Below are positions 1 to 8,212 of a stretch of DNA of 34,195 bases, in pieces. The first letter of the stretch is position 1. Each line of letters starts with the position of its first letter. Source of the stretch: Mycobacterium sp. (lineage in GTDB: Bacteria; Actinomycetota; Actinomycetes; Mycobacteriales; Mycobacteriaceae); NCBI RefSeq assembly GCF_004298145.1, contig NZ_SCRH01000049.1, positions 1 to 34,195 of the forward strand, in the 5' to 3' direction. A program made the position numbers and the translations under genes. The notes under the pieces are model-generated. The model was given only the letters and a program-made list of their open reading frames with translations. It ran no database searches and had not been told where the DNA came from.

Positions 1-1
1 C

Positions 2-1690
2 GGCGAGATGGTGACGGCCACCCAATCGGTGGGCGACGAGACGCTCGAGCTGCTGGGCAGCGAGATGAACTACGTCGTCCAGGTCGTCAGCCCGGAGGAC
101 GAGGACCGCGAGCTGCTCGAGTCGTTCGACCTGAGCTACGGCGAGGACGAGGGCACCGAGGAAGACCTGCAGACCCGTCCGCCGGTGGTGACCGTGATGG
201 GTCACGTCGACCACGGTAAAACCCGACTGCTGGACACCATTCGTAAGGCCAACGTTCGCGAGGCCGAGGCGGGCGGCATCACCCAGCACATCGGTGCCTA
301 CCAGGTGTCCGTCGAGCACGACGGCGCCGAGCGGCCGATCACCTTCATCGACACCCCGGGTCACGAGGCGTTCACCGCCATGCGTGCCCGCGGTGCGAAG
401 GCCACCGACATCGCGATCCTGGTGGTCGCTGCCGACGACGGCGTCATGCCGCAGACGGTGGAGGCCGTCAACCACGCGCAGGCCGCCGACGTGCCAATTG
501 TGGTGGCGGTCAACAAGATCGACGTGGAGGGTGCCGACCCGGCCAAGATCCGCGGGCAGCTCACCGAATACGGTTTGGTGGCAGAGGATTTCGGTGGCGA
601 GACGATGTTCGTCGACATCTCGGCCAAGCAGGGCACCAACATCGAGCAGCTGCTCGAGGCGGTGCTGCTGACCGCGGACGCCGCCCTGGACCTGCGGGCC
701 AACCCCGACATGGAGGCCCAGGGTGTGGCGATCGAGGCGCACCTGGACCGAGGCCGCGGGCCGGTCGCGACCGTTCTGGTGCAGCGCGGCACGCTGCGCG
801 TCGGCGACTCGGTGGTCGCCGGCGATGCCTATGGCCGCGTCCGCCGCATGGTCGACGAGCATGGCGACGACGTCGAGGAGGCGCTGCCGTCGCGGCCGGT
901 GCAGGTCATCGGCTTCACGTCGGTGCCCGGCGCCGGTGACAACCTGCTGGTCGTCGACGAGGACCGGATCGCCCGCCAGATCGCCGACAAGCGCAGCGCC
1001 CGCAAGCGCAACGCGCTGGCGGCGCGTACGCGCAAGCGGATCAGCCTGGAGGACCTGGATTCGGCGCTGAAGGAGACCAGCCAGCTGAACCTGATCCTCA
1101 AGGGCGACAACGCCGGTACGGTCGAGGCGCTGGAAGAGGCCCTGATGGGCATCCAGATCGACGACGAGGTGGAGCTGCGCGTCATCGACCGCGGTGTCGG
1201 TGGCATCACCGAAACCAACGTCAACCTGGCGTCGGCCTCGGACGCGGTGATCATCGGCTTCAACGTGCGGGCCGAGGGCAAGGCCACCGAGCTGGCCAAC
1301 CGCGAGGGCGTGGAGATCCGCTACTACTCGGTGATCTACCAGGCGATCGACGAGATCGAGAAGGCCCTGCGCGGCATGCTCAAGCCGATCTACGAGGAGA
1401 ACCAGCTGGGCCGCGCCGAGATCCGGGCGATCTTCCGGTCCTCCAAGGTGGGCATCATCGCCGGCTGCATGATCAGTTCCGGTGTGGTGCGGCGCAACGC
1501 CAAGGCCCGGCTGTTGCGCGACAACGTCGTGGTCACCGAGAACCTCACGATCCACTCGCTGCGGCGCGAAAAAGATGATGTGACCGAGGTCCGCGAGGGC
1601 TTCGAATGCGGTATGACGCTGGGCTATTCCGACATCAAGGAAGGCGACATCATCGAGTCCTACGAGTTGGTCCAAAAGGAACGTGCGTGA
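2..1690 (+). CDS. infB: Translation initiation factor IF-2, 5' truncated by window edge
   Basis: IF-2 is the GTPase that places initiator fMet-tRNA on the 30S subunit and promotes 50S joining. The reading frame is open to the left edge, so the variable N-terminal part lies outside. The G domain is complete: G1 GHVDHGKT (nt 200-223), G3 DTPGH, G4 NKID and G5 SAK, followed by the domain II beta-barrel and the C-terminal domains that bind fMet-tRNA. The protein ends in a family-typical YELVQKERA tail. It heads a + strand operon; rbfA starts 6 nt after the stop. The sequence matches my memory of mycobacterial IF-2 almost residue for residue. The ATG at nt 8 is internal, not the real start. Confidence 0.97.
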   Translation, partial: GEMVTATQSVGDETLELLGSEMNYVVQVVSPEDEDRELLESFDLSYGEDEGTEEDLQTRPPVVTVMGHVDHGKTRLLDTIRKANVREAEAGGITQHIGAYQVSVEHDGAERPITFIDTPGHEAFTAMRARGAKATDIAILVVAADDGVMPQTVEAVNHAQAADVPIVVAVNKIDVEGADPAKIRGQLTEYGLVAEDFGGETMFVDISAKQGTNIEQLLEAVLLTADAALDLRANPDMEAQGVAIEAHLDRGRGPVATVLVQRGTLRVGDSVVAGDAYGRVRRMVDEHGDDVEEALPSRPVQVIGFTSVPGAGDNLLVVDEDRIARQIADKRSARKRNALAARTRKRISLEDLDSALKETSQLNLILKGDNAGTVEALEEALMGIQIDDEVELRVIDRGVGGITETNVNLASASDAVIIGFNVRAEGKATELANREGVEIRYYSVIYQAIDEIEKALRGMLKPIYEENQLGRAEIRAIFRSSKVGIIAGCMISSGVVRRNAKARLLRDNVVVTENLTIHSLRREKDDVTEVREGFECGMTLGYSDIKEGDIIESYELVQKERA

Positions 1691-1696
1691 GTCGAA

Positions 1697-2185
1697 ATGG
1701 CTGACCCGGCCCGGGCCCGCCGCCTGGCCAAGCGGATCAACACGATCGTCGCCTCGGCGATCGAGTTCGAGATCAAGGACCCCGGGCTGGACGGGGTCAC
1801 CGTCGTGGACGCGAAGGTGACCGCCGACCTGCACGACGCGACGGTGTTCTACACGGTGATGGGACGCACGCTGGACGACGAGCCGGATTACGGGGCCGCC
1901 GCGGCGGCGCTGGAGCGGGCCAAGGGCGCGCTGCGCACCCTGGTCGGGGCGGGCACCGGCGTGCGTTTCACACCCACCCTCACCTTCACCCGCGACACCA
2001 CGTCGGACAACGTGCAGCGGATGGACGAGTTGCTGGCGCGGGCTCGCGCCGCGGACGCTGATCTGGCGCGGGTTCGTTCTGGCGCCAAGCCGGCTGGGGA
2101 GGCCGATCCATACCGGGATGGCGGATCGGGCGTGGAGCCCGGCCTCGACGGGAGCATCAGTGACGACGACCAACGCGAATACTGA
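1697..2185 (+). CDS. rbfA: 30S ribosome-binding factor A
   Basis: RbfA binds the 5' helix region of 16S rRNA during late 30S maturation and cold adaptation. The 162-residue protein opens with MADPARARRLAKRI and contains the KH-like core typical of RbfA, including FEIKDPGLDGVTV and the later TPTLTFTRDTT segment. An acidic, glycine-rich tail of about 35 residues follows, as in other actinobacterial RbfA proteins. It follows infB by 6 nt, and its last 26 nt overlap the start of the DHH phosphoesterase gene, so infB-rbfA-cnpB should be one translationally coupled operon, as in M. tuberculosis. Confidence 0.95.
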   Translation: MADPARARRLAKRINTIVASAIEFEIKDPGLDGVTVVDAKVTADLHDATVFYTVMGRTLDDEPDYGAAAAALERAKGALRTLVGAGTGVRFTPTLTFTRDTTSDNVQRMDELLARARAADADLARVRSGAKPAGEADPYRDGGSGVEPGLDGSISDDDQREY

Positions 2186-3161
2186 ACTGACCGGTGTGGG
2201 AACACGCGTCGACGCGGCGGCCGCCGTCGAACTACTGTCGGACGCCGCCACCGTCGCGGTGATCGCCCATGTGCATCCCGACGCCGACACGATCGGCGCC
2301 GGGCTGGCGCTGGGTTTGGTGCTGGACAAGTGCGGCAAGCGGGTCGAGGTCGGTTTCGCCGAGCCGGCGGGGCTGCCGGAATCGCTGGCATCGCTGCCGG
2401 GCTGCCGGCTGCTGGTCAGTCCGGATGCGATGCGCCGTGACGTCGATTTGGTTGTCACCGTTGATGTTCCGAGCGTCAAGCGACTGGGCGCGTTGAGCGA
2501 CCTGGCCGTATCGGGCGCCGAGGTGCTGGTGATCGACCATCACGCCTCCAACGACGTGTTCGGCACGGCCAATTTCGTCGACGTGTCGGCTGATTCGACA
2601 ACGATGATGATCGCCGACCTTCTCGACGCATGGGGCAAACCCATCGATCCCGATGTCGCGCACTGCATTTACGCCGGCCTGACGACCGATACCGGATCTT
2701 TCCGCTGGGCCAGTGCGCGCGCCCTTCGCCTGGCCGCCCGGCTGGTCGATGCCGGCGTGGACAACGCCGCGATCAGCCGGACCCTGATGGACACCCATCC
2801 GTTCGGGTGGCTGCCACTGCTGTCGCGCGTGCTGGCGTCGGCCCGGTTGCTGCCGGACGTGGCCGGCGGCCGGGGCCTGGTGTATGCGGTTGTCGGCAAC
2901 CAGGATTGGATCAGTTCACGCCCGGAGGAAGTCGAAAGCATCGTCGACATCGTGCGGACCACGCAGCAGGCCGAGGTGGCTGCGGTCTTCAAGGAGATCG
3001 CGCCGCAGCAGTGGTCGGTGTCGATGCGGGCCAAGGCCGAGGTGGACCTGGCGGCGGTCGCATCCGGGTTCGGCGGCGGCGGGCACCGGCTGGCGGCCGG
3101 TTACTCGACCACCGGCTCGATCGACGACGCCGTGGCGGGGCTGCGCACCGCGCTCGGGTGA
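2160..3161 (+). CDS. cnpB: DHH/DHHA1 phosphoesterase: c-di-AMP/oligoribonucleotide/PAP phosphatase
   Basis: This NrnA-type enzyme corresponds to M. tuberculosis Rv2837c (CnpB/NrnA), known to hydrolyse c-di-AMP, short oligoribonucleotides and 3'-phosphoadenosine-5'-phosphate. From the GTG at 2160 it is 333 residues. Metal-binding motifs are HVHPDADTIG (37-46) and the signature DHH (126-128). The C-terminal DHHA1 domain carries GGGGHR (305-310). An in-frame ATG at 2118 exists, but GTG at 2160 gives an N-terminus (MTTTNAN) like the known family start. The gene overlaps rbfA by 26 nt and its stop overlaps the GTG of the dinF remnant (GTGA). Sited with infB and rbfA, it links nucleotide signalling and RNA turnover to translation genes. 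Confidence 0.93.
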   Translation: MTTTNANTELTGVGTRVDAAAAVELLSDAATVAVIAHVHPDADTIGAGLALGLVLDKCGKRVEVGFAEPAGLPESLASLPGCRLLVSPDAMRRDVDLVVTVDVPSVKRLGALSDLAVSGAEVLVIDHHASNDVFGTANFVDVSADSTTMMIADLLDAWGKPIDPDVAHCIYAGLTTDTGSFRWASARALRLAARLVDAGVDNAAISRTLMDTHPFGWLPLLSRVLASARLLPDVAGGRGLVYAVVGNQDWISSRPEEVESIVDIVRTTQQAEVAAVFKEIAPQQWSVSMRAKAEVDLAAVASGFGGGGHRLAAGYSTTGSIDDAVAGLRTALG

Positions 3162-3372
3162 CCGAAGGGGATCGACCCGCTGCCGGCGGCCATCAGATCG
3201 CTGGCCTGGCGCTGCCCGCGCTGGGGGTGCTGGCGGCCGAACCGCTCTATCTGTTGTTCGACACGGCGGTCGACTGGGCCTCGCGGGTATCTGGTCGGGA
3301 CTGACCACGTTCGTGGTGCTGCGACTGATCTTCGTTGGCTGGCGGGCGATCTCGGGTCGCTGGGTGGGCTGA
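3158..3372 (+). pseudogene. dinF: dinF (MATE-family efflux protein) remnant with large internal deletion
   Basis: Two short pieces of a MATE multidrug exporter remain. From GTG 3158 (overlapping the cnpB stop) the frame encodes 48 residues whose first ~35 include ALPALGVLAAEPLYLLFD, the normal DinF N-terminus, then runs out of homology to a TGA at 3302-3304. In another frame the sequence downstream of about 3270 reads GLAGIWSGLTTFVVLRL and FVGWRAISGRW before a stop at 3370-3372, which matches the C-terminal helix of DinF. A full DinF is about 440 residues, so more than 1.1 kb is missing and the joint is out of frame. The position directly after cnpB is that of dinF in M. tuberculosis. No functional transporter can be made. 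Confidence 0.85.
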
Positions 3373-3393
3373 CGGCTAGTCGGTGACCGGGTG

Positions 3394-3972
3394 CTAAAAC
3401 GCCCAGCTGCCCGAGCGCTGCACGACGAATCCGTGGTCGCCGCTGGTGGTGTCCAGACAGGCGACCAGGTTGTCGGCGCCCACCGCGCAGGTGACGTTGA
3501 GGTACGTCAACTTCTGGCCCGCGGCCAACAATTTGGCGCCCGACTTCAGCGCGGGCGCGTTGCCGTCGCATCCGCTGTGGGACATGCGGCTCAATTGGTA
3601 GCCGGGGCCCTTGAAGTCGACCGAACCCACGATGCAATCGCCCGGTCGTGGGCGGCCGCCGGGGATAGGGACGTCGTCCATTCCGGGCATGTCTCCCTTG
3701 CACTTGATGTCCTGCGAGGGTTGCGGCGCGGGCGCGGGCCCGCCGTAGAAGTCACAGACCAGGGTGTACGGGGCGGAGAAACTGATCCGCGGCGAGGCGC
3801 CCGCGGCCCCGGTGCTGACGTAGCCGTCGGCCGGGACGGCGGTGAAGCCGTCGAGATTCGGAAATCCCGGCGGTGGCGGCTGGGCGGACGCGGGCGGCGC
3901 GCCGACCGCGATCGCCGATGCCGCCAGCGTCAGGGCGCCGAGCACCCTGCTGATTCCGACGTCCGCGCGCAT
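3394..3972 (-). CDS. Exported protein of unknown function with N-terminal signal peptide
   Basis: I do not recognise a named family. The 192-residue product starts MRADVG and has a Sec-type signal peptide (Arg at 2, hydrophobic core about 9-24, cleavage after APPASA near residue 29), then a proline-rich stretch. The mature part contains several cysteines (for example in LVCDFYGG, IKCKGD, DCIVG, SGCDG, VTCAV, VACLD), which suggests disulfide bonds in the cell envelope or outside the cell. ATG 3972 was chosen; a GTG one codon upstream is possible. A TACGAT -10 hexamer (3979-3984) sits 6 nt upstream of this ATG, which fits a leaderless transcript. It lies between the dinF scar and echA16, where M. 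tuberculosis has the ugp operon. Confidence 0.75.
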   Translation of the reverse strand: MRADVGISRVLGALTLAASAIAVGAPPASAQPPPPGFPNLDGFTAVPADGYVSTGAAGASPRISFSAPYTLVCDFYGGPAPAPQPSQDIKCKGDMPGMDDVPIPGGRPRPGDCIVGSVDFKGPGYQLSRMSHSGCDGNAPALKSGAKLLAAGQKLTYLNVTCAVGADNLVACLDTTSGDHGFVVQRSGSWAF

Positions 3973-3978
3973 CACCTG

Positions 3979-3984
3979 ATCGTA
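3979..3984 (-). promoter_or_regulatory. Putative -10 element of leaderless promoter for exported protein gene
   Basis: On the minus strand TACGAT (consensus TANNNT) stands 6 nt before the ATG at 3972. Mycobacteria often transcribe leaderless mRNAs starting at the ATG/GTG. No clear -35 is visible, and the call rests on spacing alone. Confidence 0.35.
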
Positions 3985-4042
3985 TTGGGTGGCCGAAACC
4001 GGCCCAAACGGACCGCCAGAGACCGGCGCCGGACCGCCCCGC

Positions 4043-4792
4043 TCAGCGCACCTGAGCCCGCCCGCGCTGCAGCACCGCCTCGCGGTTGGCGGCGATGTCG
4101 TCGCCGCTGGGCCGGAATTGCCGGGCCGCCATCGCCTCCTGCCACAGCCCCGCGCCGGTCTGCGCGTCGTCGATGCGGTGATAGGACGCCAGCAGCGCCC
4201 GCACCGCGTCCTGATTGTTCCCGACGATCGAGGCCGCGACCTGGCGGGCGGCGCCCAGCAGTTGGTCGTGCGCTACCACCTCGGTCACCAGGCCGGCGCG
4301 CAACGCGTCGGCCGCCGACAGGTAATCCCCGGTCATGCTCATCCGCCGGGCCAGGCCGACGCCCACCTTCTGCGGTAGCCGCACGCTCAGCCCCCAGGTG
4401 GGCAGCAGTCCCACCCGGGCGTGCGTGTCGGCGAAGCGGGCGTTCTCCGATGCGATCAGGATGTCGCAGTACAGCGCCAGCTCCAGACCGCCGGTCACCG
4501 CGGCGCCGTTGATCGCGCCGATCACCGGCTTGCTCATCGCCGGCCACCGCGGCGAGATGTCCGGAAGCGCGGAGGAACCGCCCAACTCCTTGAGATCCAG
4601 TCCCGCACAGAACACCGGGTCGGCGCCGGTGACGATGACGACATCCACGTCGTCGTCGGTTTCGGCGTCGGCCAGGGTGCTGAAAAAGCGGTCCCGCAAC
4701 GCCGAGGACAGCGCGTTGCGCGATTGGGGTCGGTTGAGGGTCAGGGTGCGTACCCGGTCCTCGGTGTCGATCAGCAGGATCTCGTCGGTCAT
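4043..4792 (-). CDS. echA16: Enoyl-CoA hydratase/isomerase family protein (EchA16-like)
   Basis: A crotonase-fold protein of 249 residues, the same length as M. tuberculosis EchA16 (Rv2831), which is at the equivalent position and orientation. The oxyanion-hole segment VFCAGLDLKELG and the second motif NGAAVTGGLELALYCDI are present, so the first catalytic Glu (GGLELA) is kept. At the place of the second catalytic Glu of classical hydratases (QPEI) this protein has DTHARVG with His, so it may catalyse a different crotonase reaction. ATG 4792 is chosen (MTDEILLIDTEDRV); the open frame extends further upstream without family similarity. Role: fatty-acyl-CoA metabolism in the cytoplasm. Confidence 0.9.
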   Translation of the reverse strand: MTDEILLIDTEDRVRTLTLNRPQSRNALSSALRDRFFSTLADAETDDDVDVVIVTGADPVFCAGLDLKELGGSSALPDISPRWPAMSKPVIGAINGAAVTGGLELALYCDILIASENARFADTHARVGLLPTWGLSVRLPQKVGVGLARRMSMTGDYLSAADALRAGLVTEVVAHDQLLGAARQVAASIVGNNQDAVRALLASYHRIDDAQTGAGLWQEAMAARQFRPSGDDIAANREAVLQRGRAQVR

Positions 4793-4903
4793 GAGTGCAA
4801 CCGTAGAGCTGGCCTCGCGAGCCGACGCAAAGGCCCCACGACACGCCGGTCGGGAGGTGCTTCTGTGTCTGCTCGCGCCGTAGAGAGCGCCGCGCGCAGC
4901 GCT

Positions 4904-4909
4904 TATCGT
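4904..4909 (+). promoter_or_regulatory. Putative -10 element, leaderless start of DUF2277 gene
   Basis: TATCGT is followed by 7 nt and then the ATG at 4917. There is no purine-rich ribosome-binding site in its usual place except GGGG at 4911-4914, so a leaderless mRNA is plausible. Confidence 0.4.
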
Positions 4910-4916
4910 TGGGGTC

Positions 4917-5192
4917 ATGTGCCGGAACATCACCGAACTGCGCGGTCTACAGCCGGCGGCCACGGCCGAGGAAATCGCGGCGGCGGCCCGCCAGTACGTG
5001 CGCAAGGTCAGCGGCATCACCCACCCGTCCGCGGTCAATGCCGAGGCGTTCGAGGCGGCCGTTGCCGAGGTCACCGAGACGACGACGCGGTTGCTCGGGA
5101 AGCTGGCTCCGCGGCGCCAACCGCCCAAGACGGTTCCGCCGCTGCGTCGGCCCGAGGTGGTGGCCCGGTTGGCCGGTGCGAGATCACGATGA
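4917..5192 (+). CDS. DUF2277 family small protein
   Basis: A 91-residue protein starting MCRNITELRGLQP, which is the characteristic start of DUF2277 proteins (Met-Cys-Arg-Asn-Ile). The middle part, about 18-62, is predicted helical and ends in TRLLGKLAPRR; the C-terminus is basic and proline-rich. No catalytic function is known for the family. The conserved Cys2 so close to the N-terminus is notable. Its TGA overlaps the ATG of the DUF1802 gene (ATGA, 5189-5192), so the two are translated together. Confidence 0.8.
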   Translation: MCRNITELRGLQPAATAEEIAAAARQYVRKVSGITHPSAVNAEAFEAAVAEVTETTTRLLGKLAPRRQPPKTVPPLRRPEVVARLAGARSR

Positions 5193-5755
5193 CCGCGACG
5201 ATGCCCGCGCTCAAGGAGTGGAGCGCCGCCATCCATGCCCTGCTGGACGGGCGCCAGCGGGTGCTGCTGCGCAAGGGCGGCATCGGTGAGAAGCGATTCG
5301 AACTGGCCGCCCGCGAATTCCTGTTGTTCCCGACGGTCGCGCACAGCCACGCCGAGCGGGTGCGCGCCGAGCATCGAGACCTGTTAAAGCCCGCCGCCGG
5401 CGACAGCACCGACGACGAGCTGGTGATCCGCGCCGCCGCGAAAGTGGTTGCGGCAGTGCCGGTTAACCGGCCAGAAGGCCTTTGCGCCATCGAGGACCTG
5501 CACATCTGGACGGCCGAGTCGGTGCGCGCCGACCGGCTCGACTTCCGCCCCAAGCACAAACTGGCCGTGCTGGTGGTGTCGGTGATCGCGCTGGCCGAGC
5601 CGGTCCGCATCGTCCGGACCCCGGAATACGCCGGCTGCAAAAGCTGGGTGGAGCTGCCGGTGCACGCGCCGTGGGCGTCACCGGTTCACGACCCCGTTGA
5701 CGACCAGGCCACGCTAGCCGCGGTCGCCGTCCGCGTCCGCGACGCCGTTGGCTGA
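5189..5755 (+). CDS. DUF1802 family protein
   Basis: A 188-residue protein (MTATMPALKEWSAAIHALL) with the DUF1802 layout: an N-terminal KEW..A..AL.DG...LLRKGGI motif, then REFLLFPTVAHSHAERV, and a C-terminal half with EDLHIWTAESV and the WVELP segment. The function is unknown. It is coupled to the DUF2277 gene by a 4-nt overlap; the pair may act together. The 3' end overlaps the end of the convergent CocE-like gene by 42 nt (5714-5755), a long convergent overlap that could give antisense interference. Confidence 0.8.
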   Translation: MTATMPALKEWSAAIHALLDGRQRVLLRKGGIGEKRFELAAREFLLFPTVAHSHAERVRAEHRDLLKPAAGDSTDDELVIRAAAKVVAAVPVNRPEGLCAIEDLHIWTAESVRADRLDFRPKHKLAVLVVSVIALAEPVRIVRTPEYAGCKSWVELPVHAPWASPVHDPVDDQATLAAVAVRVRDAVG

Positions 5756-7444
5756 CAACTCGGCCGCGCCGACGGGCAACAGCAGCCGGGAGCGTCCGTA
5801 GCGCACGCTGTGGGTGACCGGCGTGGCGTGCCGGGCGGTCAGCACCGGTTCGTCGCCGCCGAGGTTGTGCGCGTAGCGCGGCGACCAGCTGCCGGTGATC
5901 AGCACCCGGATGCGTGAACCGGCACGGAAGCGGTGGGCCAGGCCGTCGAGCTCGAGGCGAACGATCTTCTCCGACTTCGATTTTGCCACGGCGGGCAACC
6001 GTCGGTAGGCCTCGCTGACGTTGCGTGACCGACCCTTGACGTCGACCTCGCTCACCCGCACGAACAGGTCGGCGTGCGGATTGTCGGCGCCATGCGCGAG
6101 TTCGACGACCGGGGTTCCGTAGGCGTAGAGGTCCCGGGTGAGGGTGGCGCTGGTGAAGGCCAGCACGTCGGCGCGCGACGCGAGCGGGCTGTCGTCGCGG
6201 TAACCCCCGCTGGCGGACAGCAGCGGGCCGCCAGTGGTGGGTGTGGGATCGGCCGGGTCGTAGCGAAATGTGGCCGGGGACAGCCCTTTCAGGGTCGGTG
6301 CGGTCTCGCCCAGGTAGCCGCCGGGCCGCAGGTACAGCGCGCGCTCGGTGGTGGCGGGCGGCCACTCGGACAGGCTGCGCCAGGCCTGTCCCCGGTCCAC
6401 GCCGGTGACGCAGACCCGAACCGGGCTGGGCCGGCGCGCGGCGGGGGCGCCACCCAGATGGATGCCCAGCCAATCCAGTGATTCCTGGGTGCATGTGGCC
6501 AGCCCGGTGGTGAGCAGCTGGGTGTGCGTCCACGGGCCGACGGTGAGCGCGACATCGACACCCCGGCCACGCAGATGCGCGTACTGCTGCAGCGTCTGCC
6601 TGATGAAGATGTCTTGCCAGCCGCCCACCAGCAGCACGGGCACCTGCACCCGGTCCAGGGCCTGGTCGCACCGCAAGGCGTTCCAGAACGGGTCGTCGGG
6701 ATCGCTGTGTTCGACCCAGGATTCGAACCACGGCGCGCCCGTGCCGAGCAGGGCCCGTGCGGATTCGCCCAGTGGCGCCGCGGCCGCGGCCTGGGCCACT
6801 TTGCGGCGCGTCTGCAACTGGCGCAGCGCGGACCGGGCGCGCACCGGGTCCTCCTGGTGCGCCACCATATCGCTCCAGCCCAAGAAGTCGTTGACCGCGA
6901 ACGCCCCTGTGCCCCAAACCGATTCGTTGAAATCGTGCGGCCCGACGGCGATCACGGCGGTGGCCAGTTCCGGCGGGGGATCCTGCAGCAGGGCCCACTG
7001 GGTGAATCCCAGGTAGGACATACCGATGGTGGCGAAACGGCCGGTGAACCACGGCTGCTCACGTAGCCACGCGACGGTGTCGGCGCCGTCGGCGACCTCG
7101 GTGGCCATCGGCTCGAAAACCCCGCCCGACCCGAACGTCCCGCGCACACTCTGCAGCACCACGTGATAGCCGCGTGCCGCATACAGCCCGCCGAATATCA
7201 GGGTGAACGGAAATCCGCGTCCGTACGGGCCGCGGACCAGCACGGTACCGACGGCCGCGGACGTGGCGGGTGCGTAGTGGTCGGCCACCAGCTGGACCCC
7301 GTCGCGCATCGGTACGCGGACGCGCTCCACGCTGTAGTCGATGGTCGCCGGCGGCAGACCCAGCAGCCGGCCGAGGGCCTTGCCGCCCAGGTGTCGCAGG
7401 GTGTGCAGGGCCGGCTGGGCCGGTCGGATCGAGGTGGTGCTCAC
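5714..7444 (-). CDS. CocE/NonD family serine hydrolase (X-Pro dipeptidyl-peptidase-like)
   Basis: An alpha/beta-hydrolase of the CocE/NonD group (acyl esterases, cephalosporin/glutaryl acylases, X-Pro dipeptidyl peptidases), 576 residues from GTG 7444. The catalytic triad can be placed at Ser143 (GMSYLG), Asp278 (GGWQDIF) and His307 (GPWTHT). A C-terminal jelly-roll domain follows (about 365-560), as usual for the family. The frame is open further upstream, but that part overlaps the preceding exported-protein gene; GTG 7444 begins 1 nt after that gene's stop and gives the natural N-terminus VSTTSIRPAQ. It is equivalent to Rv2800 of M. tuberculosis, also next to a Rv2799-like gene. The substrate is unknown and no clear signal peptide is seen. 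Confidence 0.9.
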   Translation of the reverse strand: MSTTSIRPAQPALHTLRHLGGKALGRLLGLPPATIDYSVERVRVPMRDGVQLVADHYAPATSAAVGTVLVRGPYGRGFPFTLIFGGLYAARGYHVVLQSVRGTFGSGGVFEPMATEVADGADTVAWLREQPWFTGRFATIGMSYLGFTQWALLQDPPPELATAVIAVGPHDFNESVWGTGAFAVNDFLGWSDMVAHQEDPVRARSALRQLQTRRKVAQAAAAAPLGESARALLGTGAPWFESWVEHSDPDDPFWNALRCDQALDRVQVPVLLVGGWQDIFIRQTLQQYAHLRGRGVDVALTVGPWTHTQLLTTGLATCTQESLDWLGIHLGGAPAARRPSPVRVCVTGVDRGQAWRSLSEWPPATTERALYLRPGGYLGETAPTLKGLSPATFRYDPADPTPTTGGPLLSASGGYRDDSPLASRADVLAFTSATLTRDLYAYGTPVVELAHGADNPHADLFVRVSEVDVKGRSRNVSEAYRRLPAVAKSKSEKIVRLELDGLAHRFRAGSRIRVLITGSWSPRYAHNLGGDEPVLTARHATPVTHSVRYGRSRLLLPVGAAELSANGVADADGDRG

Positions 7445-7445
7445 C

Positions 7446-8042
7446 CTAGAACTTGTAGTACGGCGCCAGGTCGTTGGCGCGCTGCAGGTTGGTCTGCATG
7501 CAATCGACCTCGGGATCGGAGTAGACCGTCGAGTAGTACAGCGCCTGCTGCAGCACCCCGTAGCTGGTCTTGAACACGACCATGCAGGAGTAGAACCAGT
7601 AGCTGTTGTGATAGGTCGGCTTGAGCACCCAGTACTGCGCGGCGCGGTGGCCCGCGATCGTCGTCTCGACGGCGTCGGCCGGCAGCGAGGCCTCGTAGGT
7701 GCGCCAGATGATCGGCTCGACGGCCACCTGATAGTTGCCGGCGTCGAAGTGGCAGCGCAGGCCGTCTTCGTGTTCGGGCGGTGTGAATGCCAGCCCGAGC
7801 CGCTGGATGACATCGAACGGAATGTCCTCGCACGCGTCGAAGGGGCGCGGGTCGGTGGTCGCCACGATGGGACTCTTCATGGTGGTTTCCATCGGCTGGG
7901 CGGTCGAGCGCAGCTCGACCGACCGATCGCCGCCGCCCGGCATGGAAAGGTCTTGCGGGGCGGTCAGCAAGCCCACCGTGCCGCCGATGGCCGCTGTGAG
8001 CAGCGCACCAAGCGCCCCCATCAGGCGAACACTGGCGAACAC
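7446..8042 (-). CDS. Secreted or membrane-anchored mycobacterial protein (Rv2799-like)
   Basis: A 198-residue protein from GTG 8042, preceded by AGGGGG 4 nt upstream. Residues about 5-27 form a hydrophobic segment (LMGALGALLTAAIGGTVGLL), a signal anchor or uncleaved signal peptide. The exported domain contains FDACEDIPFDVI, a feature of DUF3558-like mycobacterial envelope proteins, and later GLRCHF, SCMVVF and VDCMQTN, giving four cysteines. The function is unknown. Its stop is immediately followed by the CocE-like gene, so they form a two-gene operon. The open frame goes on to 8156 but that region looks like promoter DNA. Confidence 0.8.
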   Translation of the reverse strand: MFASVRLMGALGALLTAAIGGTVGLLTAPQDLSMPGGGDRSVELRSTAQPMETTMKSPIVATTDPRPFDACEDIPFDVIQRLGLAFTPPEHEDGLRCHFDAGNYQVAVEPIIWRTYEASLPADAVETTIAGHRAAQYWVLKPTYHNSYWFYSCMVVFKTSYGVLQQALYYSTVYSDPEVDCMQTNLQRANDLAPYYKF

Positions 8043-8212
8043 GACACCCCCTGACGCCGCAGCGGTCCTTTCGGGGGAGTGTACAAGTCGCGCAAGCGGC
8101 GTCACAGGCAAACCTGAACTTGTTCTAATTCGCCCGCTGATCGGCTCCGACGACACCCGGGTGCCGGGCGCGAAACGGGCCTGCCCGGCTCGGGTCGTTA
8201 GGGTGGTTATTC

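Noticed and set aside
2118..2159. ATG 2118 as cnpB start
   Set aside because: It would add 14 residues inside rbfA without similarity; GTG 2160 gives the family N-terminus.
4793..5374. Upstream extension of the echA16 frame (194 codons)
   Set aside because: No similarity to crotonases, overlaps the DUF2277/DUF1802 genes on the other strand, and the family start is at 4792.
5463..7052. 529-codon open frame on the minus strand within the CocE-like gene
   Set aside because: Arg/Ala/Gly/Pro-rich composition and no motifs; the CocE frame holds the full catalytic triad.
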